Assembly: GCF_000004075.3 (NCBI RefSeq)
Contig: NC_026657.2
Span: 30,226,408-30,290,407, forward strand
Direction: 5' to 3'
DNA from: Cucumis sativus
Taxonomy: Eukaryota > Streptophyta > Magnoliopsida > Cucurbitales > Cucurbitaceae
Length of the DNA: 64,000 nucleotides
The notes beneath the pieces are model-generated. The model ran no database searches. It worked only from the letters and a program-made list of their open reading frames with translations, and had not been told where the DNA came from. The position numbers and the translations under genes are program-made. Below, in pieces: positions 1 through 12,883 of the stretch. Each line of letters begins with the position of its first letter. The first letter of the stretch is position 1.

Positions 1-608
1 TGGATTAAGTAATCATCGGTGGATGTAAAGATCTGGGACCTGCGAAACTCAACTTGAGAAGGGAGGCCTGGTAAAGTCAGGAATTCGGAATCAGGGTTGG
101 AGTTCAGAAATTCATAGTTAGTGGTTAAACTCCGCATGCAGAGCAGGAAGAAACAGCTTAAACTGTAGAAAACGAGTCTGGGGACGTGGAATTTCTGAGA
201 AATATCGAAAGTCCAAGGGATGCACATGTCGGAGATGATGCAATTGGGACGAGGGGTGAGTTGTTCGAACAACTTTTCCGATGGTTGGTGAAGGAGACTG
301 ATAGCTCTGTAGAATTGGGATATGGAAGCAAGTGAAGGTAGCAAGTCGACATTCTCGCAGCCTTCTGGGAGGCCGGTTTCTTGGTGGCTAGGGAATTGGA
401 GTTCACGGACATGGATTTGATGGCCGGAATCAATGGCGCGAGTGAGAACAGAGTGGAAGCGAGCAGAGTTGAGAGGAGTGGTGACGATGGTGACAATGGC
501 TCCACGGCGAGCTAGAAACTTGGCTAGGTCGATCATGGGGATCATATGGCCTTGTGCCATGAAAGGGAAGAGAAGAAAATGAGGTGTTCCATGGGTGTGA
601 GAATCCAT
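1..608 (-). CDS. UDP-glycosyltransferase, UGT73-like (5' part; 3' end beyond the window)
   Basis: Family 1 glycosyltransferases move glucose from UDP-glucose to hydroxyls of small plant metabolites in the cytosol. The reading frame is open from an ATG at 606-608 on the minus strand to the window edge, about 202 codons, with no stop. The N-terminus contains [20 protein letters not shown], the usual acceptor-side loop with the catalytic His in AQGH. Further on is [11 protein letters not shown], with the Asp that normally pairs with the catalytic His. The UDP-sugar-binding PSPG box lies outside the window, so sugar preference cannot be judged. The protein is clearly paralogous to the other two UGTs here, most closely to the one at 5963-7414. 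A cytosolic enzyme is expected, since no signal peptide is present. Whether the gene is whole depends on sequence left of the window. Confidence 0.88.
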   Translation of the reverse strand, partial: MDSHTHGTPHFLLFPFMAQGHMIPMIDLAKFLARRGAIVTIVTTPLNSARFHSVLTRAIDSGHQIHVRELQFPSHQETGLPEGCENVDLLPSLASISQFYRAISLLHQPSEKLFEQLTPRPNCIISDMCIPWTFDISQKFHVPRLVFYSLSCFFLLCMRSLTTNYEFLNSNPDSEFLTLPGLPSQVEFRRSQIFTSTDDYLI

Positions 609-2379
609 GGGAGGGCTAGCTCAATAGACGCACAAGGGGGTGTTCACTGCCATGTCTTAGTTAAGAACTTATAAGGCTGTTGATGATTAGTCAAATCTTT
701 TTCTCGGAACTTTCATAGAGAACAATTAAAAAAAAAAAGTGCGTGTATCCCAAGCTCAACTTTTCCCCCAATCATTCTATCGAAATTATTACATCATAAT
801 TTAAAAGTATTTTAATTTTTGATTTAAGAGTAAGATATAAGATGTATTATCTTCGGTTACTGCTTCAAATTAAAAAGAGTGTGAGGTCAGGGCTTGCATC
901 AGCATTCTTGGGTTATTCCAAATTGAGCTATGCGTAATGCCAAAGTTGGAATTTAACTGCAGGGATGACAAAGTATGGATTTGTTGTATTCTCATACTTC
1001 TCGTTGGAATGTTCATACGAATTAAAGCCTAATAGACAAACACAACTTGGCTTCATGCATTGTAATGTCCACCAATTGCTAGTAATCCACAAATCATTGT
1101 AGCAGCAGGATACGGGTAGTTTTCTTCAAGTTAGTTCTCTTTTGGAGTTTCATTTCTCTTTTCCTTTTGTTTTCCTTTTTTTTGTTTGTTTGATTCATGT
1201 AATGATAAAATAATAATCATCCTTGTGGTTGTCAAATTATATCATAATTAGGAACTACCAATTATTTTTATTTTAGTTACTTAGTTCCAATTCCATGTCT
1301 CAAAGTAGTCCATAAATTAGTTCATTTTACCGGCCTCTTGTCTAATTATTCACCCACACAGATTGTCCTCCCTAATGCTTTTGTGGGTTTTATAAAAGAG
1401 ACGACTTTGAACTTTGGTTTTTCCCTAAAATATATGTATGCTATTTCCAATGTTAGTAACACATGGATGTTTCCTAATTAACTATCCTTGAACTAATATA
1501 AACTCACTTGAGTGCTATATTCCAACAATATAAGCAGTAGTCTTTGGAATGAATATTGGGACATGAAAATAAAAAATATATATTTTTTCACATAAATTAT
1601 AAAGTTTTGGGTAATTAGAATGGATAGCAACTTTATGAATAGAAATTAAGTATATAACAACACTTTTTAAAAATTACAAATATAACAAAATACATAAGTC
1701 ATAGTTTGACCAATTTTTTCAACATGCATAGTCTAACAATGATTTAGAAAATTATTAATAAATTTACACACATTTTTGTTAAATTTGTAATTTTTCTAAA
1801 ATGTTATTATATATACTAATATTTTGAATTTAATTGTTTTATTTGTAACTAAACTCTCAGATTAATTTTTCGTTTTTTTTATAAAAAAATATGAGATCAA
1901 TGCAACACTTGGTAGATAGATTTCAGATTTGAGTTCATCACGTTTTGGACGATAGAACAACATTTATCGTTCACTAAAATACAAAATTATAAAGAAGTTT
2001 TTAGTGTGATTAGTTGATAATTTTATTTAATTAAAAGGACTGGATTCTAATTTTAATTAAAACTATTAAAATTAAATTGAGACATTTTTTTCAAACTATA
2101 TGACCAAACTTTCAATATTCATCTTTAATTGGTATGTACAATTTGGACTTGGGATTTAAATGTTATTTTGTTTAAAAAAAGAAGCAAAGTTGACTTTAAT
2201 TAACCTAACAAAAGGATAGCTCCTGCACTTTTATTATTAGTTCATTATTTTTGTATTTGTTTTTAAGTTTACGTGGTAAACGTTGAATAATAAATTTTGA
2301 AACTAATTACAAATTGCCACATCATTTATTAAATTGATAGTGAAAAATGTAAATAATTGATTTTGTAATTAATTAAAGA

Positions 2380-2990
2380 AATTTATATGGGTCCCAAATT
2401 CAAATTGAAAACATAAATTGGTCAATTATGATAATATCACATGTTTTCATCGTAACCGTGTGATCAAATTAATTATTTTTGTTCAATTAAGTAAAAAAAA
2501 ACAAGCTTAATGGACACAAATGGTAAACATGGACCAACCAGGCTCAAACTCATAAAGCACGCCAAAAAACTCTATAAATAGAGGAATTCTCCTCATTTAT
2601 AAAGGTTGAAAATTTTTTAGTCCAAAAGGTCTAGAGAGAATTCTCCTAAGAGCTAGAAGACTCTTTTAACTCTTGAAGTCAACCATCAGATACAAGTTTT
2701 CTTCCAAGATTCCAACTTCTCTCAAAAATTGAAGCTCCTTTGAAGATACAAACTTTCTTCCAAAACTTTAACTTCAAGAACATCACGTACTCTGCTTACA
2801 CAAATAAAGCATAAGCATCAAATCAAGAGAGAATTAGAGGATCAAATTCTAGAGATCGAACCACATCGCATCAAATCAACAAAAATACAACATCAACTCA
2901 AATTCAACTCCACGAATCCAAATTTATGCTAAAGTCTCGTGCGAACACTACTGACAAGCAATTAATGTAAATTAAGTTAACTATTTAATA
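2380..2990 (+). mobile_element. Probable solo LTR of a plant LTR retrotransposon (fossil)
   Basis: A self-contained promoter-like block: AT-rich upstream part, then CTCTATAAATAGAGG at about 2571-2585 as a strong TATA element, then a transcribed-looking stretch with short A-rich and C-rich sequence and an AATAAA at about 2802. This order (U3, TATA, R, polyadenylation signal, U5) is what LTRs show. No gag or pol coding remains nearby, so it would be a solo LTR. Ends are approximate and the family (Ty3-like rather than Ty1-like) is a guess. It could instead be an orphan promoter. Confidence 0.35.
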
Positions 2991-4498
2991 ATTGATGAAT
3001 AATCTTAATTAAATAACATTGTAGCCACCTATTTCTATCCTATCCATTTTTTAAAAAAATAATATTAGTAATAATGGTTAAACTTATTTATTTGTTTGTT
3101 TATTTTTAAAAAAGTAAAAAAAAAATAGTAATAACATAATATCTTATAATATTTTTTTTATCATTTTAAGAAATAAAAATAAATCAATTTATTTTAAAAA
3201 AATCTTTTAATATCACATTTGTACTATTTTAGGAAAAAAAGAAATAGATTTGTTTTAAATAAAATCTTCTAATATCACTTTTATCATTTTACTAAAAAAA
3301 TCAATTTTAAACAAAGATATTTTAAAATATTCATTTGATTTATTAATTTATTTTTACAAAATCTCAAAATATCACATTTAATTTACTTGGTTTATTTTAG
3401 GAAATTGAAAATTTATTTTATTCACATAATATCAAAATTTGTCGTTTGGAAAAGACAGAAAGTTTCTTAGAAAAAAAAACTTCTGCTTAGAATTTTTTTT
3501 ATTATTTAGAGCGAATCTGTGTGAATTTTTTTTGCAAAAGGTGATTTTTTTTAAAATTTCTTTTCGTTACTTTATCGTCTCTACTTTTTTTTTTTACTTT
3601 ATCTTAAGCAAATCAAATCGCATGTTGAAATAAACTTAGTTGGATGTTGCATTTGGTAGAGATTTAATCCCAAGATTCGCACCTTATACAACAATTAATT
3701 TGTTTGAGATTCGAATCCTTATTTTTCTTTTCTTTTCTTTTTAAAAGAGAAAGAGAAAGAAAAGAAAATAAAATGTAGGAAAAATTTAGTATTTTTCTAC
3801 TACTTTTCTTCTTTTATCATCATTTTAAAAAAAATATTTAGTCTTTTTCTTCACTATTCTAACAAAAATAGGAAGAAAGAAAACGACATCAGAAAAAAGG
3901 TAGTTTTTTTATTCGTATTTCATTACTTCAACTCTTAACCTTTATTTTCTTTTCTCTAAAATATAGAGAGCAGGAATGAGAATAAAATTTTTTTTATCAT
4001 TATTATCGTTATTACCGTTATTATTATTATCACCATTTTATTATTATATTATATTTTATTACTATTACGGTTCTTCTTTTTATTTCCTTATTTTATTTAT
4101 TTGTTATTATGTTTCATTTCTTTTACTTATTCACATTACTATCATAATTATTGTGTTTAAAATTTTTAATGTTTTAAAATATTTTCAATTTAAAATTCTT
4201 TATGTTTTAAAATAAAAATATTTTTTAATCATTGAGCAATTTTGTCTCTAATGTTATAATTTTTTTTTTATGTTTTTCAAATCCTTCAAAATTTTATCTA
4301 TGGTTTCATAGGGTTTCTTTAATCAATCTTTTCTAATAACTTAATCGTTTTCTTTAAATAAAATCCTACGACAGAATGTAGAAAATTTGGGAGTCTGATT
4401 TTCTAGATTTCTTGAGGTGAGAGATCAATATCTTTGAGAGTCCGAGATTTGATCATAAGAAAAAATGAATTTAATCAATATTTTTAAAAAATCTTTAA

Positions 4499-5025
4499 TC
4501 GTCAAGGTAAAATGTAAACATAATGGTATTAATGACAATATATTCGTGTCAAGTGATAGATAATGATTACACATTTAAATAGTCAATGTAAGAGTATTAA
4601 TATTAGTGTCAAGGTATAGATAACTATGACACATTTAAAGCGTCAATATAAGGGTACCGATGACGATAAATTTGTGTCAGGTGATAGATAATGCTGACAC
4701 ATTTAAAGCGTCAATGCAGTGGTATCCATGACAATATATTGGTATCAATGTATAAATAACGGTGACAAAGCGTCAATGTAAGTATGTTGATGACAATATA
4801 TTGGTGTCAAGTTATAGAAAACGGTGACATTTTTATTATTTCAAGGTAAAAGTATTAGTTATACAATTTTGATGTTATTTAAGCATATTTAATGACACGC
4901 TTTGCAAAAGCATCATTAAGTAGTCTTTCTTGACTGGGACTTCAACGATGCAAAAATTGTATCGTTGAAATTCTTTATGATGTAACTTTTGCATTGTTAA
5001 AATCCAAAATTCTAGTAATGTGATA
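4499..5025. mobile_element. Non-autonomous DNA-transposon remnant with subterminal tandem repeats (CACTA-like?)
   Basis: About five diverged units of roughly 70-80 bp run from 4499 to 4860, each built on AATGACAATATATT..GTGTCAAG..ATAGATAA..GGTGACACATTTAAAGCGTCAA. They are followed by ATTCTAGTAATGTG at about 5012-5025, whose reverse complement CACATTACTAGAAT loosely resembles the CACTACTAGAA ends of plant CACTA elements. Subterminal repeats next to such an end are typical of CACTA elements. No matching left end or target-site duplication was identified, so the class is tentative. Confidence 0.35.
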
Positions 5026-5029
5026 GATA

Positions 5030-5170
5030 CTGAAGATTTTTATCAACCTCTATTGATGATAGTTTTATATCGGTTTCCATCATTGATAAATTTCTATCAT
5101 CATCTATCAATGATAGATTTATATCAATTTCTCTCACAAATAAACGTTAAAAAATTTCTATCAACGTCCA
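5030..5170. repeat. Short palindromic TATCAATGATAGA-type repeat
   Basis: Several copies of TATCAATGATAGATTT and its complement alternate here (for example CATCTATCAATGATAGATTT near 5101-5120), with intervening TTCTATCA. They can fold into short hairpins. I see no gene associated with it; it is probably a decayed dispersed repeat. Confidence 0.5.
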
Positions 5171-5962
5171 TCTAGATTGTAAGAAATGTATAAAATTTTG
5201 TTAGAACTTATTATGATGCATAGAGTGACCAATATTTCTATACTTAAAAGTATATGTTGTTTAATTGAATAACTGAAATAAAGAACTAATAACAAATAAT
5301 ATTGATTTATTTAGTATTATGATATTATGTTGGTGAAATATGTAGCGTGTCTTTGGATTATATTTTGAAATGTTTAATTTAAAAAACAAGTTATTTTTTT
5401 AAAGATTTAAAGCATGTGAAAGTTGTATTTTAAGTATATTTTAAATAATTTATTTTAAACTCTTTTTAACAAAATTGAATTTGGTTAAAAACATTATTCT
5501 TAATTCAATTCAAATTCAAACGGGTGGAATGTGAGTGTTACAAAGGTGATTTTTGGTATTTTATTCATTCATTCGCTTAGAAGTTATTGGATAAAGGTGA
5601 TATATTTTCACATGGCATAGGCAGTAGGTGCATGTGTTTTTGTCAGTGTTACTAACTCAATAAAATAAAATACTTTAGACAAGTAAATAAATCTCTTTTC
5701 TACGCACTCAAATAATAATAAAGAATAAGATGTGGTTTCCCAAATATTTTAAGAACAATAAACAATAAGATTTTGTATTAGATGAGTTGAAGGGGGTGGA
5801 GCAGTGTGACAACAAACTTATTTTCCAAATCCCCATCAAATTGCAATTTCACCATGAAAGTTCACTCACCAATGGCCAATTCAAACCAATAAATCTGCAA
5901 GAATTCAAACCCTGAACAATGAATCAAACAGAAAAATCCCCCATTTGAGCATCATTCAACCA

Positions 5963-7414
5963 TCAACATCCTCCATTACCAATAATATCTTCTATCACCA
6001 TCGTTATATCTTTGTAAGACGATCCTCCTTCTTCCATACCTCTCTTCGCTATTTCTGCAAGTTTCTTGCTTCTCTCTCTCATCTCTTCTCTCTTCTCTCC
6101 TTCCAACACCATTTCTATGGCTTCTCTCACCATCTCTCTCTTCACATACACCCCTTTCTCATCTTCTTCTCCCCAATTTACAAGCGTTTCCACCCCCACA
6201 CTCACACCCACTTTCAGAACATCTACAATTAACTTATAATTGAATATTTGATCCCCAAACAACGGCCAAGTGATCATCGGAACCCCCGCCGATATTCCTT
6301 CAATGCTCGAATTCCAACCGCAGTGCGTCAAGAAACACCCAATTGCAGAGTGCGTTAGTATTAAAACTTGCGGAGCCCATCCACAAATCACTAATCCTTT
6401 GCCTTTGGTTTTCCCTTCCAAATCATATTCCTCCAGCCATTTCATTAGTTCTTCTGTGAGATTTGCTTCTCTTATTGACCAAATGAATGGCTTGTTCGAT
6501 GCTTCCAATCCCAGTCCTAACTCTATGAGTTGGGCTGTCACCAAGTTACATAGACTGCCCAAAGAAACGTAGATAACCGAAGATGGTTGCTGCTCATCAA
6601 GCCAGTTGATGCATTCCTGTTGATTGATTGAGGTTTTGCCCCCTCTTTCGAGTAAATCGAGTTTATCATCGTTGTAAAGGGAAACAGGGCCGACACACCA
6701 CACTTTTTCCGGCGATTTTTGTCTTGTTTTTCTATAATCTGTTATATAATTGTACTCCATTTCCACAAATGTGTTGAAAATGACGCCGTAGGATTGTGCA
6801 TCGGTTTGGATAATTTCAGATGTAAATTTTAGTATGTCTTCATCCGTGGATTTAGGTAACTCCGATTTGCGAAACTCCACGGGATCAGTGAAGTCGGAGA
6901 AAATTACAGAGTCAGAATCAGAGATGGAAAGAGCAGGGTTGGTCATTAAACAGTGAATACAGAGGAAGCAGAAGCAGCTGAAAGTGCTGTAAACGAGCCT
7001 GGGGACTTGAAACTTCTGAGAAAGTTGGAAGGTCCAAGGAAGATACGTATCGGAGATTATGCAGATTGGGCGAGGTTTGAGTTGATGGAAGAGATCTTCA
7101 GAAGGTTGGTAAAGAAAAGATGTGGCTCTGAAGAATTTTGAAGCAAACTTAAAGGAAGGTAGCAAGTCCAAATTATCGCACCCTTCTGGGAGACCACCTT
7201 CTTTCGATGGGAACGGAAGTTGGATCATACGGATCTGTAAGCCGGAACGAATGGCGCGATCAAGAACAGAGTGGTTGCGGGCAGCGTTAGTGGGGGTGAC
7301 GACGATGGTGATAATGACACCACGGTGGGCAAGAAGCTTAGCAAGGTCAATCATGGGGATGACGTGGCCTTGTGCCATGAATGGGAAGAGAAGAAAGTGA
7401 GGAGGGGAAGCCAT
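5963..7414 (-). CDS. UDP-glycosyltransferase, UGT73C-like, intact, intronless
   Basis: A single-exon gene of 483 codons. The first true ATG is at 7412-7414 ([17 protein letters not shown]); upstream in-frame codons lack an ATG. Catalytic His is residue 17 in AQGHVIPM and the partner Asp lies in [11 protein letters not shown]. The PSPG box spans residues 346-389, starting [10 protein letters not shown], containing LTHCGWNS and ending FGDQ; the final Gln is the residue usually associated with UDP-glucose. The following [17 protein letters not shown] is typical of the UGT73 group. Expected role: glucosylation of small molecules such as triterpenes, flavonoids or hormones in the cytosol; the acceptor cannot be read from sequence. 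It lies head-to-head with the UGT at 8532-12883 and tandem with the one at the left edge, so this is a local paralogue cluster. Confidence 0.93.
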   Translation of the reverse strand: MASPPHFLLFPFMAQGHVIPMIDLAKLLAHRGVIITIVVTPTNAARNHSVLDRAIRSGLQIRMIQLPFPSKEGGLPEGCDNLDLLPSFKFASKFFRATSFLYQPSEDLFHQLKPRPICIISDTYLPWTFQLSQKFQVPRLVYSTFSCFCFLCIHCLMTNPALSISDSDSVIFSDFTDPVEFRKSELPKSTDEDILKFTSEIIQTDAQSYGVIFNTFVEMEYNYITDYRKTRQKSPEKVWCVGPVSLYNDDKLDLLERGGKTSINQQECINWLDEQQPSSVIYVSLGSLCNLVTAQLIELGLGLEASNKPFIWSIREANLTEELMKWLEEYDLEGKTKGKGLVICGWAPQVLILTHSAIGCFLTHCGWNSSIEGISAGVPMITWPLFGDQIFNYKLIVDVLKVGVSVGVETLVNWGEEDEKGVYVKREMVREAIEMVLEGEKREEMRERSKKLAEIAKRGMEEGGSSYKDITMVIEDIIGNGGC

Positions 7415-8531
7415 GGGAAGTGAAGCTGGTAAAGAAAGAGACGGTGGCAGTTTTTGGTGCTCTGATTTGGGTTTTGTAGAAGAAACCAACGATTAAACAA
7501 TTTCTCCCAAAACGATAGATTTTTCTATTTTTCTATTACTTTATTTTTTATAAGTAATAAGGATTGTTTTGCTCAGTTTTTTTTTTTTTTTAAATAATTG
7601 TTAGTATTAGGACAAGTTTACACACATCTCCACTCATCTCACTAATTTACAAATTTTGGAGGTTAAGGAAACCTGAACCATATTAAATAATGAGTAGATC
7701 TGCACAATGAATTGAGGACAATTAGGAAAAGAATTGGTTGTGATTCCATTGAAATTTATGAAAGAAAATAGGAAAATTGTTATAATTAGTTGATAAAACT
7801 AGTTTAATCATTTAGAGTATAATATATCATTTTTAATCACAATTTAATTTCTCTAAAATAAGACAAACATTTATATGTCTATTCTAAATATATGTGTAAA
7901 TCAATATGGGAGTATAAATTTAAAAACTGAAATGAAAAATAATTACAAAATAAAATTTTAAAAATATTTTGAGATGAAATGATGAAAATTAAGAAAATTT
8001 TGGATAGCAGGAGAAGAAAGAACTTACATCAATCCAATTCATATAATTTTCTTTGTGTCTGGTTTTTTCATATTCAAGTTAATGAAAGTTAAAAATTGAA
8101 AATTTGGAAATTTGGAAATTGGAAAAATAACACATAAAAAAGTTTAATCTTTTATCAAAATGGTTGAAATTTTATTAAAATCTACAAAAAGAAAAAAGAC
8201 GATGATTTAATCTCTCCACCACACAGAAACAAAATTAAAACTTGTTTTTTTTTTTTTTTTTATGTTTTACATCAATTTATTTTCTTTCTTCTCTTATTTA
8301 TTTATATTGATAAGTTAAAAAAAGAATCCTAAATTTTGAAATCTAAATACCATACGAAACCGGAACAATGATACTTTCTCCTTCTTTTTGGTCTAAATGT
8401 GAAACAAATAAAATGCAACGTGTCTTCTTCTATGATAATAGTTGAAATAAGGTGATTTAATTGGTAACCAAGAAAGGACAAAGAGATATCTATATAAGAA
8501 GAAGTTGTAATGTTTCACTCCACAAATTCTC
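7415..8531. promoter_or_regulatory. Divergent intergenic region between two UGT genes
   Basis: 1.1 kb separating minus-strand and plus-strand UGT starts, so it must carry both promoters. It is AT-rich with T tracts (7578-7592 and 8247-8261). On the plus side CTATATAAGAAG at 8490-8501 is a good TATA box only about 35 bp before the ATG at 8532, implying a very short leader. No clear TATA element was found for the minus-strand gene. Confidence 0.55.
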
Positions 8532-11500
8532 ATGGCGTCTTCCAAATCCAAACAATCACTTCTTCTTCCCCATTTCCTTCTCTTCCCTGTTATGGCTCAA
8601 GGCCATCAAATCCCCATGGCCGAGCTCGCCAAGCTCTTATCTCAAAGTGGTGTAAAAACCACTCTCATTACAACCCCACAAAACGCAACTCGAATCCAAT
8701 CCCTTCTCTCTCAGTCTCCTCTTACTCAAATTATCCAACTCCCATTCCCATCTCATCAACAACACCTTCTCCAAAACTGCGAAAATTTTGATTCTTTACC
8801 TTCGCTTCACTTACTCCCTCAATTCTTAACCGCAACTTCCTTCCTCTATTCCGAAATAGAGCATTTGTTTCCTCAACTCTCTCCAAAACCATGTTGTATT
8901 GTCTCAGACATGGCCTTGCCTTGGACTATTCAAATTGCTCATAAGTTTAATGTTCCTAGGCTTGTTTTCTACAGCTTGTCTGCTTTCTATCTTCTCTTTA
9001 TGGCCACTTTGCGAGCTACCGATTTTGGGGAGAAAATCATGGCTGCTTCTGATTATGAGCTAATTTCTATCCCTAATTTCCCTGATTCGATTCAAGTTAC
9101 AAAGTCTCAACTTGTCTTTACTTTGGATCCTGTGTTCTTGGAGTGGGGGAATCAAATGGCTAAAGCTGACCGCGCTTCTTATGGTTTTATTATGAATTCA
9201 TTCAATGGGTTAGAGCCTAAATACCTCGAGGAGTTTAAGAAGACAATAGGTACTTAACTATTATTTCTCTTTCCCAAAAAGCTTCATTCATTAATTTGTT
9301 CATCCTTGTTATTGAAAACTTATCATCTCTTCAAAGCTAATGGATGAGGAGGTAAATGTTATTAATCAGTACAATAGCATACTTTTAAGTAAATATTGTC
9401 AAGTGCATGTCCAACAACATTTTAACATGGGGTGAACTCTTTTTTTCTTCTTCTGTTTTATAAATGTTTTCAACTTTTTTGTATTGTATAGTTATTTTTT
9501 ATGAAAGAAAAAAAAACTTAACTTAACCACTTAAAAAACTAATTATACAAAATTTATGATGATTAGACAATTAAGTGAAAGGAAGAAAATGAGTGTAATC
9601 TAAAATAGGCAATACATGTAGTGGATACTGTATTTTGTCAAGTCTTTTTTACTTTTTTCATTTATTTTATTTTTTAAAAAAAAATTTAAATTTAAATTTT
9701 TAATTTTAAATCTATGTTTTAAAACAAAATTAAAAATAAAAACATATTTAAAATTAAAAGTAAACGTTTTTTTCCTTCTCCGTATTTTTCTCAACCATTA
9801 CATGTTTTTCTTAGTCACTACGCTCCCACTTTCTCCCAATCTCTCACGTTCTTCCAGTCTTCCACCTTCATTCCCTTTATCCACTCCACTTTACTCTCTA
9901 AAACTACTATACTTCTATCTAAAAAAATGAGACATTGTCCTATAAAAAGAGAATGAGAAGATTCAATTGAAGGGGGATTTTTTTGCTAGGAAGATTATTT
10001 GATAGAGAAGGGGGACACATAAGTTAATCATTTGACACTAATTTGATATATTTTAATTATTTGCATAATTTGAATCATTTGACACCCATTTTGACTGTCT
10101 TTTAATTATTTGCATCATTTTAATTATTTGCATCATTTTAATTATTTGACATCTCACATTCATTGTGTGTAAATTACTTACACTTATTTCTGCACATCCA
10201 TTTGACCATTTGACTATTTTGATTGTTGAGTTCTGCATCTGGTTAATTAATTTGGCACCAATTTGATTATTTGATTGGTGCGCTTATTAATTAGTGTTTT
10301 GCATTGGTTAATTATTTGGCATCCATTTCGCTACTAGATTAATTAATTAGTGTGTTCTGGATTAATTATTTGACACTCATTTGGGTGTTATGTTAATTAT
10401 TTCATTTGGTTAATTAATTAAATGATGCTTTGTTGCTGTCTTAATTAAATGATCGGTTAATTATTTGGTTGTTGTCTTAATTATTTAGCACCCAATTGAC
10501 ACCCATTTGACATTCGTGATTTAATTATTTGCTATTTTTTTTAATTATTTAGACATCCATTTTACATCTGTTAATTGTTTGTATCCACGTGGTATCTTGA
10601 GTTAATAGTTATCTATTTGGCATGTTTGGCATATGTGTTAATTATCCATTTGGCACCCTATATTTGACCGTTTTAATTTTTGGCATTCTCAGTTCTGAGC
10701 TAATTATATGCATATAGTTAATTATTTTGACACTCACTCAGTCTAATTATTTGCATGATGTATTAATTAATTAATCAGTATGCATCTTCTATAATTATTT
10801 GACATTCTTTTGGCTACTGTGATTATTTATTTGCATATTGCCTTAAACCTACCTTGGCATTCTACGGTTAGTTATTATTTGATACCCATTTGGCCTCATT
10901 TTTTAATTATTCGTTACTATGGCTTGGCCTGATTAATTATTTTGCATCTTTCTGCATTAATTAATTATTTTGCATCTTTCTGCATTAATTACATATTTTG
11001 CATATTTCTCCATTATTTTGCATTCTGCATTAATCAATTATTTTGCATTTTGCATTAATTAATTATTTGCATCCTTTTGAATTAATTAATTATTTTGCAT
11101 CATCCTGCATTAATTAATTATCTTGCATGTGTTGTATTAATTAATTATCTTGCATCATACGTTAATTAATCATCTTGTACATTTTGCATATTGCTTATAT
11201 TATCCATGTATTTATTTTATCTCAGCATATTATCCTTCAAGTATTTTTCAAATTTCATAATGTTTTGTCATTGTTATTATTCATTTTTCAATTGAAATAT
11301 AAAAATGTAAATTGGAGAAAAAGTATTGTTTTTTATGAATTTTATAATTTAAATTCCATGAATACATGAAATTTTTTCGTTTAAAATTTAATTAATAGAT
11401 TTTTTTAAATAAACACATTTCATAAATTAAATGAGACTGAGTAGTGTTTTCTATGAATTTATTAATTATAGATACATGAAGTTTCTCATTAAACACCTAT

Positions 11501-12883
11501 GATAAAAATTAAAATATCAAGTTTTGGTATCTTAATATTCTTAAGGTGAATAAAAATCTTTTAAAACAAAAATAAACTTCATTTTTCTAATGGCTCCTAT
11601 GTCTCTCATAAATATCAATTAATGCTTAGGTTTTACTTTCTTCGATATGAATTAATAAACATGAGACATTTAAACAAAACCTAAATAAAAACTTTGTTTT
11701 GTAAACTCTTATATTTAATTTTAAAAAGATAAAACTGACTAACCATTTTGTGGGTGTTGTAGGGTGCTAACACCTTCCCTACACACAACTGACTCGCGAC
11801 ACATGTCAAACTAAATAGTTAAGATATTACACTTCACCCACAATCAAGATATTTCTTATAAAAGATTGCCAAATGATAACATTTTACTTGACAATTGCTG
11901 CACAAAGACATATAGCTAGGAACACCTAAGTTTGTTTTATCTATTTATTATTATTATTATTATTTAGAAATAAACACCCAAGTTTTTTTTCCTACAACTA
12001 ATATCAATCTACAAGTTCACATGGACTGAAAAAAAAATTGTAAAACACTATTTACAAAATTGGAAATCAACAGAGTATGGAAAATAAAATATAATGTTTG
12101 AATTCATATGGTTTAGGATCAGACAAAGTTTGGTGTATTGGGCCAGTTTCACTATGCAACAAAGACACAAAGGACAAAGCAAAAAGAGGAAACAAAGCCG
12201 CCATTGACGAACAAGAATGCATGAAGTGGTTAGACAAGCAAGAGTCAGAATCAGTAATATACGCCGCGCTAGGCAGCATATGCAATGTAATAGCACCACA
12301 AATCATAGAGTTGGGGCTAGCCCTAGAGGCATCCAACAAGCCATTTATTTGGGTTATAAGACAAACCAAGTCAACAAAAAAGGAAGTAGAAAATTGGTTG
12401 GCGGAGTCAGAGTTTGAACAGAGGATCAAAGATAGAGGCCTTGTGATTCGTGGTTGGGCTCCACAAGTGTTGATATTATCACATCCAGCTGTTGGTGGCT
12501 TCGTCACACATTGTGGTTGGAACTCTACCATCGAAGGGATATCGATGGGAGTACCGATGGTGACTTGGCCACTGTTCTCCGACCAGACGTTCAATGAGAA
12601 GTTGATTGTTGAAGTGTTGAGAATTGGAGTGAGTGTAGGAGTGGAGAAGTGTTTAAGGTGGGGAGTTGAGGAGGAAATTGGAGTGCAAGTGAAGAAGGAA
12701 GCCATTAGAGGTGCAATTGAGAAGGTGATGAGTGGAGAAGGGGAAGAGATGAGAAAAAGAGTGAGGGAATTAGCTGCAATAGCAAAGGCTACCATGGAAG
12801 AAGGAGGTTCTTCTCATCTCAATTTAAAGCGGTTGATCGAAGAGATTATGCATCAAGCAGATTCTCAGCAGTCTCAAAATTAA
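8532..12883 (+). CDS. UDP-glycosyltransferase, UGT73-like, two exons
   Basis: Exons 8532-9249 and 12117-12883 join as ATA-G|GA-TCA across a GT...AG intron (donor GGTACTTAA, acceptor TGGTTTAG) to give 494 residues. The protein starts [20 protein letters not shown]; the catalytic His lies in [10 protein letters not shown] and the partner Asp in [11 protein letters not shown]. The PSPG box, residues 353-396, begins [15 protein letters not shown], contains VTHCGWNS and ends FSDQ, consistent with UDP-glucose use. The C-terminal half ([17 protein letters not shown]) is standard for the family. It is more diverged from the two minus-strand UGTs than they are from each other. The 2,867-bp intron is unusually long for a UGT73 gene, many of which are intronless, and is filled with a simple-sequence repeat array. 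The coding frame itself looks intact. Confidence 0.9.
10020..11180. repeat. Degenerate minisatellite, TTAATTATTTGCATC-type, in the UGT intron
   Basis: About 1.1 kb in which TTAATTATTTGCAT/GACAT/GGCA variants recur dozens of times at irregular 15-40 bp spacing. Examples are TTTTAATTATTTGCATCATT near 10100-10138 and GCATTAATTAATTATTTTGC near 10960-11100. The right part is more regular, alternating CTGCATTAATTAATTATTTT with GCAT; the left part is more diverged. The array lies entirely inside the intron of the plus-strand UGT and accounts for much of its length. Confidence 0.8.

Larger units (their letters stand above)
609..5962. other. Intergenic, AT-rich, with transposon debris
   Basis: A 5.3-kb gap between two minus-strand UGT genes. 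It holds the 5' flank of the first UGT (a weak CTTATAAGG at about 666-674), a solo-LTR-like stretch near 2.4-3.0 kb, long homopolymer and AT-rich runs at 3.0-4.3 kb, a tandem repeat at 4.5-4.9 kb and short inverted TATCAATGATAGA-type repeats near 5.0-5.2 kb. No convincing coding region was found; the short open frames here are low-complexity AT-rich sequence. Confidence 0.6.

Noticed and set aside
3650-3720. tRNA-like A and B boxes (TTGGTAGAGA and GAGATTCGAATCC)
   Set aside because: The B-box match is good, but there is no clover-leaf, acceptor stem or proper A box. At best a decayed tRNA-derived SINE, not supported enough to annotate.
3439-4215. Phe/Leu-rich small open frames in the AT-rich spacer
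   Set aside because: Translations of T-rich low-complexity DNA; no signal of coding.
7415-7489. 25-codon N-terminal extension of the UGT at 5963-7414
   Set aside because: It begins with a TTG codon, and the family N-terminus ([13 protein letters not shown]) starts right after the ATG at 7414.
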